Shown here piece after piece: positions 51,359 to 61,401 of a stretch of DNA of 64,000 nucleotides. Every line of letters starts with the position of its first letter. Within the stretch, counting starts at the first letter, position 1. Source of the stretch: Trichomonas vaginalis G3 (taxonomy: Eukaryota; Parabasalia; Trichomonadida; Trichomonadidae); assembly GCF_026262505.1 (NCBI RefSeq), contig NC_067205.1:12896001-12960000 (forward strand), written 5' to 3'. Both the position numbers and the translations under genes were made by a program. A model generated the notes under the pieces. The model worked only from the letters and a program-made list of their open reading frames with translations. It was not told the origin of the DNA and did not search any database.

Positions 51359-54300
51359 TTAAATAAATGGCATACAACATCCATTTTCACAACATACAGC
51401 CTTAGTGTGTGCTCCTGTTAATGCAGTCTTACCGATTGTTAAGCGAGTCATTGACCCATTTTTAAGTTGTAAATTAATATTCTGACCATCAAATATCAAT
51501 TTATCATTTATTATATCCAAATAATTTTTGGGTGTTAATTGCTTATTTTGTCTTAAACTAACACCTTTCATTTTTTGTGCAATCTTTTTAAAATCACTCC
51601 CATCAATTGAACCGTTGAATGATGTATAACACTTAGGACATAACGCCACCATGTTATCGCCTTGTTTCTCAATTGCTAAACCCAATAACTTCTTCTCATG
51701 TGCTTTTTCTTCAGCTTTATTCTTTAATTTAGGTTTAAATTTCTCATCAAAACAGAAGAAATCAAATGGTGCGAATTTGAAAATGTTTTTATCATAAAAT
51801 TGTTTATCGGTAACAATTGCTTGAAATGCTTGAGTGTTAGGAAGATTTGGGTCGCCAGCGATTGCCCAATAAGATGAATCAGTATCACCTTCAATGAAAT
51901 GAAAACGATTAACATTCATGCATTTATACATAAAATCATAAATGAAAACCAAATACCAGTATTTAGCATTATCTAAAGTGAAGAATGCCTCTTGTAAACA
52001 TGTATCACATCTATAAAATCTATCTTTAAGCATCACTTGATATGTATCTTCACCTATTTCTCTTATGTTTTTAAACTTATTTGACATACATGCAACGCGT
52101 GCCTTCTGTGCATTCATTATTTTAGTCTTTGCGTAATTTTGCGTATTCATTGCATCGTAACCATATGATCCATTAAGTGAAATCTTGCAAAATAAACTTT
52201 TTCCTTTATTTCCTTCTAATTCAGCCTTTTGTCTTTCGTTCATAAATTTGTTCGCAAATTCATTAAAACAAGTGTTTTTCGTAAATGTTAAAATTGATTG
52301 AATGTCATCAATGATAAAATTAAACCTGTCTATTAGATACCAAAGATAATAAGAAGAAAATGGTTGATATTGGTTGTGTGTTGATGCTAACTGAGTTAAT
52401 TTTCTCTGTTTCTGGTCAACTGGTAGATTGTTTGATTTCATGTAATTATACATAAAACTGCCAATTGTTTTTTCATCTGTGATAATATCTAAGTTTCTTA
52501 TTATCGGTAAAAAGTTTATGTAATCATTAATGTATTTTTCATCAATGTGACCCTTTACTTCAGCCACGAATAAAGTATTTTTCTTCTTAATTATTCCCAG
52601 TGCTTTTGCTTTCTTTGTTGCTGTATCACAAATGATAACACCATTCAATCTTCCCGGCATATACATTTTATGGTCAGTATATTGAATGAAATCATGAGGA
52701 TTAGATGAAAATGATGAAGGATATAATGAATTAAAATCAACACCAACGAAATGAGTCATAATGTTGGTGGTGTCCTCATTTGATACAGTTTTAGTTTCTG
52801 GATTATATGCAAGTTTATTAATGTGTGTGATTCCTTTAAGATTTACTCTATGTTGAACATTTGATAAACCACCAGTAATTCCATTACGGAGAATGTGATA
52901 AGCTTCAACTGAATCTAAAGTCATTGGTAAATTTTTTTAATGCATAATTTCTTAAATTGATTCTTAAACGTTGAACATCTTCATCTTTATTTGATTTTAC
53001 GACATTGCAATAACAACACATTAACTGACAATTTTCTTTGGTATGTGGTTTTTCATTATCGATTCTATCCAATGTTGGTTTATTTACATATGTAAACGCT
53101 TTACCACACATTTTGCATTTAGATGAAAGGATTAAATCGTGATAGTATTGATAGTCATCCATTGAAACATTGTTTTTGGTATCTCTTTTTCGCCTTTTTA
53201 TCTTGTTTCTTATATGAATCATTTTATATATTCCAATACTTTTTTGTTAATTCAAAACTTGATTCCACATTTTCTTCTTCTGGATATGTTTCGTTAGGAT
53301 TGAAGTTCTTATATGCTAACGCGTAACGAATCATTGATGCATTCGATGATAAAGAAAGATTATGAAGCATGTCAATTTTATAAACAAATGTTTCTTCGAT
53401 AATTTTATCAATTGGGTCAATCATAATTTCAACGTCTTTATTGCAATAATGAATAAAATATTCTAATCTATTCTCAAAATTTTTAGCATCATTGAGATAT
53501 ATTTGATAATCACTATCTGATATAGTTTCTTGGGTTAATGCTGAATAAAATGAATCTTGAGTGAATGGTTCCTTTTTATATAATTCATCTTCGTAATTCT
53601 CCCATGTGATGAATTGATAAGGGAAAAAGGATTTAACACGTGATTTATTGTTTCCGAAATCTTGAGTGAATTGGTCTAATGTTCCACCCGCTATATAATT
53701 TCTGATGTCAATAAATCTCAATTCATATGGAACGTTTGTTTTCTTTACAATGATTTGCTTAAATTGTGAAGATGAACCCAGCATTGATTTTATCTTCCAT
53801 TTTGCAGTATTTAAATCACGAAGAAAATTAAATTTAAATCAAACTTTCCGAATTAAAACCTATGATATTCACTTTATTGAATTCCTCATCTAGAAGTTCT
53901 TTAAATGCTTCCTTCTGTTTTTCATTTAATGTATTCATTAATTCTTCATATTGTTCAATATTTGATTTAGCAACTAATGAACAGGTTGAAAATAAAAATT
54001 CAATCCAATCAGAGATGAACGAATCACTTGATGTTAAGCAAAAATTCCTCGTAAATGTTTTATCACGGTCTACGTCCTCGCCGCTTTGCGGCTTTATTTT
54101 GACAGTTGATGATACCATAAATGGTTTTAAGTAAGCGTTCAAAGTTGCACATTCAGAAAGTTGAAGTTCTTCTTTAGTCTCTAATGTTTCGAAGTCAAAA
54201 GTAATATAATATCTTGTTGGTTTATAATATTCCTGCAAATTATGTGCTAATAGCCATTGATATATCTTCTGTTTCGTGATATGTGGTGCATATGGTTGTT

Positions 54301-54829
54301 GTGTGTTTTGTAATTGAACGTCTTGAATTAATCTTCCATTATTTTCTTTACATTTCTCACAATGTTTTAAAAATCTTCTTTGGTTTTTCCTTTCTGGATC
54401 ATCACGGATAGAATATACTTCTTCTTTGCAAAAGGGGCAAACTTTATATCCTGTGAGTGCTTCAACGTCTGTAATTCTGTCAGCGTGAAGTTTTCCACAT
54501 GGACTCTGTGTTAATAAAATATTTACTGTTTCAAATTCTGGATCTATCATTATTGATTCCACTAATGGAAAGTCTACCTTGTTAATGTCTACGTCTTCTG
54601 GTTGAGGGTCACAATAATAAAAATCAATATTAACGTTTAACATTCTTGCTAACCTCTCACTTTCTGATGAAATGTCAAACCCTTCATATGCATCTATTGC
54701 TTCATTTAAATAGCTTCTACGAGTTTTAGGATTAACAGCATCAGGAATGTTATAGACGCGTTTAAATAACCTTCTACCTTCGGCTCTTATTTGATTATCA
54801 TTCATTTTAGCTGTTCCATTTTTATTCAT
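51359..54829 (-). pseudogene. POLB: DNA polymerase B of Maverick 2 with an HNH domain between exonuclease and polymerase parts
   Basis: The N-terminal frame (53834-54829, ATG at 54829) has a zinc-ribbon-like CPFCKEE...HCEKC and exonuclease motif FDFET. Shifts near 53825 lead to 53224-53784, with YCNKDVEIM (third exonuclease motif). A separate-looking frame at 52905-53222 carries an HNH domain (CKMCGKAF...TLDRIDN...CQLMCCYCN). A one-base change in a run of A's near 52930 would fuse it to the polymerase part (51359-52924) with DFNSLYPS (A), KISLNGSYG (B) and GDTDS (C). At the upstream side NI-stop-NDSYKKQDKKAK continues in frame, so HNH was once part of one chain. Maverick 1 PolB lacks it. Confidence 0.88.
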
Positions 54830-54908
54830 TTATGTAAGAATAAAAATTAAAAAATAAATAAAAATAAAGTTTATTTTTTTTAAAGTCCGAGACTCAGAGA
54901 GTCCAGGG

Positions 54909-56042
54909 CTAAAGTCCATAAAATGAATTAAGAACACATAAATTTTTATCATCTGCGACGTGACGAATACATTTTAATTTACTCAAGAATGCGTACCCTG
55001 ATACATTAAATCTAATTCCTGTCTTATTTAATTTCACAACTTTGAAAAGGAATGTATGAATAGCTATAAAATGATGAGAAGATGTTTTATGGGTTGCTTC
55101 CATTTTTTCTGAAATAAATGAATAAATATAATGTTTATAAGTTTTCATATCTTTTATGTTCTTAATAACGAATGGTATAGACCTGTCAACTTCGTCTTCC
55201 TTCGGTGCTGTTCTTTCATATGAAACATTATTGGTATCTTCAATAATGAAACCACAATCGCATAAAATTTTATATGTACAATTGTTTCTTTTGATATTTT
55301 ATCTAACAAATCAAAAACTTTATCAACACCTGTACATTTATTTAAATAATAATTTGTGTAAATATCATGGTCTTCTTTCTTAATCGTATTTGTTGCATAT
55401 GTTACATTTTTCAGTGCTTTTTGAATTTTTCAGAATCAAGAGGAGGTGAAAGTAATATACATGGATAATCTCCATCGTCAATAAACTGAAGCTTATGTTT
55501 ATGAATAAATTTTGTGCCTTCTTCTGAAAGTGTTTCGTCAATATCACCATCTAATAAATTTTTAGTAGATTCCAAAAAGTAATTTTTATATCTTTCCTCA
55601 TGTGATTTTTGAACTTCTGATTCTGAAGCTGGGATATTCATTAAACCCTCTACTTCATTCTCAGCATTTCTCAATTCACTAATTCTTTCATCTATTTCAT
55701 TTCTTAATTGTTCCAATTTCTCAATCTCATCGTTATAATATTCATCTTGTTTAATTTTTTCTTCAAAATATTCAGGAGGTGTTTCAAGGCTCTCTGAGCC
55801 CAGGTCCTCTGGACCATAAAGAGGAATATTCTTCTGTTTTTCAACTTTTTTGGATATAAATATCTCATTATAGCCTTTTTAGTAATTGGCCCGTTATATT
55901 TTAAATTCATTCAACAATCTGGAAAACTCTTTCACATTCTGCATATATGTTGGATAAGAACCGTCTCCAAAATTTTCTAAAATATTTCTAATTCTGAATT
56001 AGTGAACTTTAAAGATTTCAATGAATTAGTTGTTATACTCAT
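54909..56042 (-). pseudogene. Zinc-ribbon protein of Maverick 2, many frame breaks
   Basis: Starting at ATG 56042 (MSITTNSLKSLKFTNSELEI), about five base shifts are needed to read one protein of some 375 residues. In order: NVKEFSRLLNEFKI, GPEDLGSESLETPPEYFEEK, the 55411-55716 frame (MEQLRNEIDERISELRN...), STEKCNICNKYD, LCDCGFIIEDTNNVSYE, and the end 54909-55148 (SGYAFLSKLKCIRHV). The two Cys pairs form a likely zinc ribbon. The order coiled coil, zinc ribbon, helical end is loosely like VLTF3-type late transcription factors of large DNA viruses; this is only a suggestion. Confidence 0.55.
55788..55815. repeat. Two GC-rich mini-hairpins inside a coding region
   Basis: GGCTCTCTGAGCC (55788-55800) and GGTCCTCTGGACC (55803-55815) each have a 5-bp stem and TCT loop. 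On the coding strand they encode GPEDLGSES in the zinc-ribbon gene, without breaking the frame there. Confidence 0.7.
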
Positions 56043-56202
56043 TTATTATAAAATAAAAAATAAAAAAAATAAATTTAACTTAGTTTTAATTTTACGTAAG
56101 AAGTCAATTTTTTATATACCGTCATTTGTAGGTATTATTTCTATCAGATAAAAATTATTTTTCTATTTGTCATCTTTATATAAAGATAAAAAATATTTTT
56201 GA

Positions 56203-56535
56203 TTAATAAGGAATTAATTTCATTTTATGTCTTATAATGTGCGCATATGTATTTAAAAGGCATTCATTGAATTGCTTTTCAATCTCTTCTTTTTTTCATC
56301 TTCGAATATTATATCATTTTCATGTTCGAAGCTTGTAAGTTTTATCTTCAAATATTATATTAGTTTCATATATCAAATTATGATATCGGTCATATTCTTT
56401 TAAGTGATAAATAAATACAAAATTTACGGTTCCTTTAATTTTAAATTCAAAATTAATTTTACAACAGCTTTGTGGATCAATTAGTAAATCAATCAAATAA
56501 TGTTCAAAATCAGATATTATTCTTTTTCCATACAT
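56203..56535 (-). pseudogene. Small unknown protein, frame-broken
   Basis: From the ATG at 56533-56535 (MYGKRIISDFEHYLIDLLID) the frame runs to 56320 (beta-rich, with SCCKINFEFKIKG). After shifts it continues with EHENDIIFEDEKK and QFNECLLNTYAHIIRH to a stop at 56203, about 109 residues. A T-rich motif (TTTTTTTATTTAATA) precedes it. No family recognised. Confidence 0.5.
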
Positions 56536-56581
56536 TTTATATTAAATAAAAAAATCTAACTTTATTTTTTCGGAGTTTTGT

Positions 56582-56607
56582 GACGAAGTGCGAATCTTCA
56601 CTTCGTC
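56582..56607. repeat. GC-richer hairpin at the inner edge of the right TIR
   Basis: GACGAAGTG and CACTTCGTC form a perfect 9-bp stem around an 8-nt loop. It ends one base before the TIR of Maverick 2 begins, and only on this side, so it marks the edge of the repeat. Confidence 0.8.
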
Positions 56608-56608
56608 A

Positions 56609-57486
56609 AAAATATATTCTTTTTATTAATGGTAATATAGGAATTGTAGGAATAAAAACTTTTTATAAATTATTCATAAATGTAAGACATGAATTTTTAA
56701 AGTTTATTTTTTTATTTTTTATTTCATTATGGTAGTGAATCTTTCATTCATGAAAATAATTATTACTAATTTATTTAATAATGTCGCACATACTAGATTT
56801 AAAGAATTCGGAACTTTTACCATAATCTCCTAAATGTTTTCTTATCCCTAACGTGTGCCAGTTATTATATGAAACCGAATAAACTTTATCTTTATCTTTA
56901 CACCTTTCATCACTTCCAATATATTTATACCTCAGTTTTGATTTAGCATTTTCATATTCATTAGCGTTTAATAATTCGCAGTCTTCCTTTTTAAATATAT
57001 GTTTTATGTATTCAGGATTTAATACTCTACGTTTATATGCTCCTAACTTAGTTCTAAAGGTTTTTCTACAAAATTTAGGAATTCCATCCTCTTTAATGTC
57101 ATCAATGATTTCCATTTCATTATTTTCAATTTCTTCTTCTCGTTTATGAGGTCTTTGATTATGACTCCATTGATTCCATGAAATTAAATATTCTTTATCA
57201 TTATATTTATACCTCATTAGCTTATTTTGGCTTTCATATTCATTTAATAATTCACAATCTTCATTTTTAAATTGAAGTTTAACCCATTCAGGATTTAAAC
57301 AATGTTTAATTAATCGCGGAATATCTGACATCATCTATATATAGCTTCTTTTATAAAAGATAAAAAAATAAATTATTTTAAAATTAATGTTAATTTTTTA
57401 ATGATTTATAAATAAATATATTTTAATGCATCGTCTATATATAGATGTAACAAAAAAAGTCACACAACCCTTCAACATATACTACT
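56609..57486. repeat. Right terminal inverted repeat of Maverick 2 (878 bp)
   Basis: Reverse complement of 34028-34905 with a few differences. It ends CATATACTACT at 57486 and is followed by the target duplication AATCCA (57487-57492). Confidence 0.93.
56771..57334 (-). CDS. TIR-embedded protein with two internal repeats, right copy
   Basis: 187 residues, like 34180-34743 except Cys at residue 12 (His on the left) and Ile at 113 (Leu on the left). Both copies remain open while most single-copy genes of the element are broken, which suggests repair by conversion between TIRs or selection on this gene. Confidence 0.75.
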   Translation of the reverse strand: MMSDIPRLIKHCLNPEWVKLQFKNEDCELLNEYESQNKLMRYKYNDKEYLISWNQWSHNQRPHKREEEIENNEMEIIDDIKEDGIPKFCRKTFRTKLGAYKRRVLNPEYIKHIFKKEDCELLNANEYENAKSKLRYKYIGSDERCKDKDKVYSVSYNNWHTLGIRKHLGDYGKSSEFFKSSMCDIIK

Positions 57487-57933
57487 AATCCAACAAATTA
57501 ACTTATTAATATGATCATTGGCTTTTTAGGTACTCAAAGGTTTAGATACTTATACTTTATGAAGGCAAGTTTAGTTTTGTAAATTACCACCCAATTAATC
57601 AGAATCATCCATGATCTTTTAAAATAATCCGAATTTGTTATCTATGATTCAAGTTATGCATTTTATAGACTTCTTAAGGGTATACTTACTACTTTTTGAT
57701 ATGCTCTCAAAATTTCAACCTATATCTTTATTGTAATAACAAAAAAAGTATAAAAGCCATATGAGGTAGTAGGTAATGATTTATAATAACTTTTTCCAGG
57801 CCAAAAATATTAACTATTACATGAGAAAATTAGGATGTATAAAAAAAAAAACTAATGTGAGAAAATCTCGATATTTTTAATCCTTAATTTGATTGAGTAA
57901 AATACTGTTATTGAATTTTAAGTGGTCAATAAT
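57487..57933. other. Host flank with a dispersed repeat, no gene seen
   Basis: After the target duplication the DNA is AT-rich host sequence. The stretch 57665-57850 resembles 28840-29060. No ORF is supported here. Confidence 0.55.
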
Positions 57934-58875
57934 TTATTTTGGCTTTTGAGCTTGTTTACTCTTTGCCTTTCTAAAGCAAGTGTCGCAATAATAATATCCA
58001 TCGCCATCGAATTTCTTTGTTGCATCCTTGTCGCAATTGTGGCATTTGACAGTTAAACTAACTTCTTCATCCTTATAATTGTACTTCAATGCTTGTTTAA
58101 GCTTCTCTCTTTCTGCCTTTTGTTCGTTTTCATCGAATGAGCTTTTACGGGTAACTTCATTCAATGCGTTCTTGAACTCTTTGCTCATTGGAGTTTGGTC
58201 CTCAGTATCCTGAGCATGGTTAAATCCATCCATTCCTGTTATGTCGAGCAAATTGTAGGCTCTGAGAAGGAATAAGGCCTTTGAATCCTTATTATACAAT
58301 GCAAGGCTCGTAAGTTTAGATGAGATTTTGTTATCATGGTCTTGCGTGTTATTGTCGTATGTTTTGAAAGCAGTTTCAAAGTTTTCTAAAATAGTGATAA
58401 TCTGGTGGTATCCGGAGTTAGAAAAGGCTGTAATTGCAACAGATTTCATCAGTTCGATATCATTTTCCTTATTTTCTGGTTCGTCTTGTGCGCCATCTGT
58501 ACTTATTAAATCAGAAATCAATTTGTTGTCGAAATATTTCTTCAAAAGAATGTGGAAACATGCTGGATCATCTGTAATAACGGCACAGTGAAAAGCTCTG
58601 AAGCCATCAATGTTCTTGACTAAGTCAACATTTTTATAAGAATCAAGAATGTGTTTAAGAACATTTGTTGCTCCGCAAGCTGCACAATACATTACTTGTG
58701 TAGCTCCCTTGGGGCAATATCCCTTCCTTGTTGCTGTTCCACGAATTGGGCAATCTAAATCCTTATTCTTTGGAAGTTCTGCATTGATGAGGGCACCGGA
58801 TACTTTAATGCCCTTGAATTCTTCAACATCATCTTTTCTAATAGCCTCAATGATCCTCGACTGAGTTGTTGCCAT
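57934..58875 (-). CDS. Ankyrin-like protein with C-terminal zinc ribbon
   Basis: I choose the ATG at 58873-58875 (MATTQSRIIEAIRKDDVEEF); the frame opens further upstream only from GTG. The first two thirds look like degenerate ankyrin repeats (NIDGFRAFHCAVITDDPACF, GATNVLKHILDS). A Glu/Asp-rich stretch follows (DEPENKENDIELM), then a helical segment and a C-terminal zinc ribbon CHNCDKDATKKF...YYYCDTCFRK. A host gene, perhaps a protein-binding adaptor. The 22-bp inverted repeat at 59055-59160 lies upstream. Confidence 0.7.
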   Translation of the reverse strand: MATTQSRIIEAIRKDDVEEFKGIKVSGALINAELPKNKDLDCPIRGTATRKGYCPKGATQVMYCAACGATNVLKHILDSYKNVDLVKNIDGFRAFHCAVITDDPACFHILLKKYFDNKLISDLISTDGAQDEPENKENDIELMKSVAITAFSNSGYHQIITILENFETAFKTYDNNTQDHDNKISSKLTSLALYNKDSKALFLLRAYNLLDITGMDGFNHAQDTEDQTPMSKEFKNALNEVTRKSSFDENEQKAEREKLKQALKYNYKDEEVSLTVKCHNCDKDATKKFDGDGYYYCDTCFRKAKSKQAQKPK

Positions 58876-59809
58876 TAATAAATTTGAATCTTTTGATGGA
58901 AAATTTATTGCCACACGGTTTTAAAAAAAACCACAATATTTCACATAAATAGCGATTAAAATGCATATCAGCTTTGTTTTTGTGGATTTTTTTTAAAGGA
59001 ATTTTTATTCGAAGGAAGTCAAAAAATGCGAAAATAAATTCCTGATATTTTCTTCGACTTTGGATCAATATGTTATCAATTTAGCAGTTAAAGAGATTTT
59101 TGATTCCACTTTGAATGTCAGAGCCTAACGAGGGACTCATAACATATTGATCCAAAGTCGTTAGACTATTTTTTTTAATGAATATGTAATGCCCAAAACA
59201 ATTTGTAGCGATTGGTCTATTTAATATCCAAAATAATCAAAATTATCATATAAAATTTCGAAATCCTGAATCACATGTCATTATGAGCACATGGCATTTA
59301 AAATAATATGCAGATATAATGTCATTCAATGCAATATTAATGAAAATTTTTCAAATAACTGCTTTATCAGATAATATTTTTTTTTTCTTTATTAAGCTTA
59401 AGCATATTTATTCAATTCTTTTTCATTAGAATCATTTCGAACAATAGAATAAAGTAATACTAACTATAAGCAATGTGATCAGCAATTATTCATTCTAAGT
59501 TCAAATATTGCAATCATCCATTGAAACCGCACAGGATAGTCAATAATGGAAATTGACTCATGGAAGTTTCATTAGATTAACGTTATATTTATTAGAAAAA
59601 ATTTTTCTCGCTTTCAAATCCATTTAATTTTCATTGCTTTGAAAAGTGCCATTTGATAAAAATATATCGTATTTAATCAATATTTCGTATAAATTAATAA
59701 GTAAAGGTTGTATATAATATTACTGAGTCGATAGCTCATCATTAAAAAAAGTGACCACTTAGCGAGGAAGTTCCTCTTTCCAGTTTCAAAAAAAAATTTT
59801 CAAAAAAAC
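58876..59809. other. Divergent intergenic region between ankyrin/zinc-ribbon gene and RAD51
   Basis: About 930 bp of AT-rich DNA that must hold both promoters. It contains a perfect 22-bp inverted repeat (59055-59160). Just before RAD51 are GTTTCAAAAA and TTTTCAAAAA, possible Inr variants. Confidence 0.55.
59055..59160. repeat. Perfect 22-bp inverted repeat with 62-bp spacer
   Basis: The left arm 59055-59076 begins CGACTTTGGATCAATATG; its exact complement is at 59139-59160. The spacer includes GAGCCTAACGAGGGACTC. It could be a small palindromic element or a structured RNA. Confidence 0.85.
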
Positions 59810-60799
59810 ATGGATACTGAAGTTGCTCAGGAAGGTGCAGCAGGACCACTTTTGATACAAACACTTGAAAAGCAAGGTATTGCTGCGGGAGATATCAAAA
59901 AACTCCAAGAAGCTGGCTACAATACCGTAGAATCTGTTGCTTTCACAACAAAGAAGCAGCTTATTACAGTCAAAGGTATCTCTGAAGCCAAAGCAGATAA
60001 AATCATGGCCGCTGCTGCCCAGCTTGTTCCTATGGGTTTTGCTTCTGCTTCCGACTACAACCAAATTCGAAAGGAGATGGTATATCTTACAACAGGTTCC
60101 ACGGAACTAGACAAGTTACTCGGAGGTGGTATCGAAACAGGCTCTGTTACAGAAATATTCGGTGAATTTAGAACAGGAAAAACTCAATTATGCCATACAT
60201 TAGCTGTTACCTGCCAACTTCCTATAGAAAATGGAGGTGGACAAGGAAAGTGTCTCTGGATTGATACAGAAGGCACCTTTAGACCAGAAAGAATTATTCC
60301 AATCGCCCAAAGATTCGGATTGGACCCAGATGACGTCATGGATAACATTGCATACGCACGTGCTTACAATAGTGACCACCAATCACAGCTATTGGTTACT
60401 GCTTCTGCGATGATGGCCGAAGCTCACTATGCTTTGTTAATTGTTGACTCTTCTACAAACCTTTATAGAACAGATTACAGCGGTCGTGGCGAATTAAGCG
60501 CCAGACAAATGCATCTCGGTCAATTCCTTAGAAATATCCAAAGATTGGCTGATGAATACGGAATTGCTGTTGTAATCACTAACCAAGTCGTTGCACAAGT
60601 TGATGGTGCAGCCATGTTCGTATCTGACCCTAAAAAGCCAATTGGAGGAAATATCATGGCACATGCATCGCAAACAAGGCTTTCGTTGAGAAAAGGAAGA
60701 GGAGAAACACGTGTTTGCAAGATTTATGACTCTCCTTCGCTTCCTGAGAACGAAGCTACTTTCCAAATTACAAATGGTGGAATTACTGATGCTGAATAA
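59810..60799 (+). CDS. RAD51: RAD51 recombinase
   Basis: The intact 329-residue product is close in length to eukaryotic RAD51. A helix-hairpin-helix N-terminal domain (about residues 15-75, [14 protein letters not shown]) is followed by the RecA core: Walker A GEFRTGKT (118-125), Walker B ALLIVDS (208-214) and loops with [14 protein letters not shown] and [17 protein letters not shown]. It polymerises on single-stranded DNA and performs strand exchange in double-strand break repair. DMC1 is the nearest alternative; the overall match looks more like RAD51. No frame breaks. Confidence 0.93.
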   Translation: MDTEVAQEGAAGPLLIQTLEKQGIAAGDIKKLQEAGYNTVESVAFTTKKQLITVKGISEAKADKIMAAAAQLVPMGFASASDYNQIRKEMVYLTTGSTELDKLLGGGIETGSVTEIFGEFRTGKTQLCHTLAVTCQLPIENGGGQGKCLWIDTEGTFRPERIIPIAQRFGLDPDDVMDNIAYARAYNSDHQSQLLVTASAMMAEAHYALLIVDSSTNLYRTDYSGRGELSARQMHLGQFLRNIQRLADEYGIAVVITNQVVAQVDGAAMFVSDPKKPIGGNIMAHASQTRLSLRKGRGETRVCKIYDSPSLPENEATFQITNGGITDAE

Positions 60800-61401
60800 A
60801 CTATTTTTGAATTGTTTGAGTAAATATTAATGTATTTGGTTGGTAATTGTTTAAAAAATTAAAAATAACCTTTGTTAAAAGAAAAAATTGTTGAATAATT
60901 TGTTGAATTTGCTCCTTTCCAGCCTTTCAATAATAATATGTCATACCGGAAGAGAAACTAGCAGAATAACAGCTTATTGGCCTGAATATGATGAAAAAAA
61001 TCAATAACATGTATCAAAATAGGCGTCGGAGAGATATGATTCAGCACCCCATTAGACAATAGTAGTTATAAACTCAAATTCAATATGATTTTTAACAAAA
61101 CATGAAATATCTCAATGATTTTTGATATTGCAGTATTTTGCCTACCAGAAGTTACATTTGTAAGCTTCGATATCAATGTAAAGAAAATTTACGATAAAAT
61201 CCTACCGATTTTCTGCATAAAAACTGTAGTTTAACTCATATCTTACAATTAGCATGATAAGAGTCTCACATTCCGCGTGAATCAATTTAATTGATATCCA
61301 AATTTAGTAAAGCAATTATATGTTATATAGTTTTGTTATTGATAAAAGTAATTATACAAAACAACTATTTTTTATATAGTTTTTATATAGCTGATATACC
61401 G
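60800..61401. other. AT-rich intergenic stretch, nothing recognised
   Basis: No supportable gene or repeat was seen between the RAD51 stop and the end of the convergent ankyrin gene. Confidence 0.5.

Larger units (their letters stand above)
34028..57486. mobile_element. Maverick/Polinton element 2 (23,459 bp)
   Basis: The ends read AGTAGTATATG...CATATACTACT and the target duplication is AATCCA (34022-34027 and 57487-57492). TIRs are 878 bp and differ slightly (two residue changes in the TIR ORF), so this copy is older than Maverick 1. The gene set: TIR protein, candidate capsid, ATPase, fibre, candidate minor capsids, primase-SF3 helicase, integrase and PolB with an inserted HNH domain. Many genes are broken by single-base shifts, and a mariner sits in the integrase. 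As it stands it cannot be autonomous. Confidence 0.97.

Noticed and set aside
52905-53222. Group I or II intron carrying an HNH nuclease in PolB
   Set aside because: There is almost no extra sequence around the nuclease frame for an intron core, and single-base changes fuse it with the polymerase. An inserted domain fits better.
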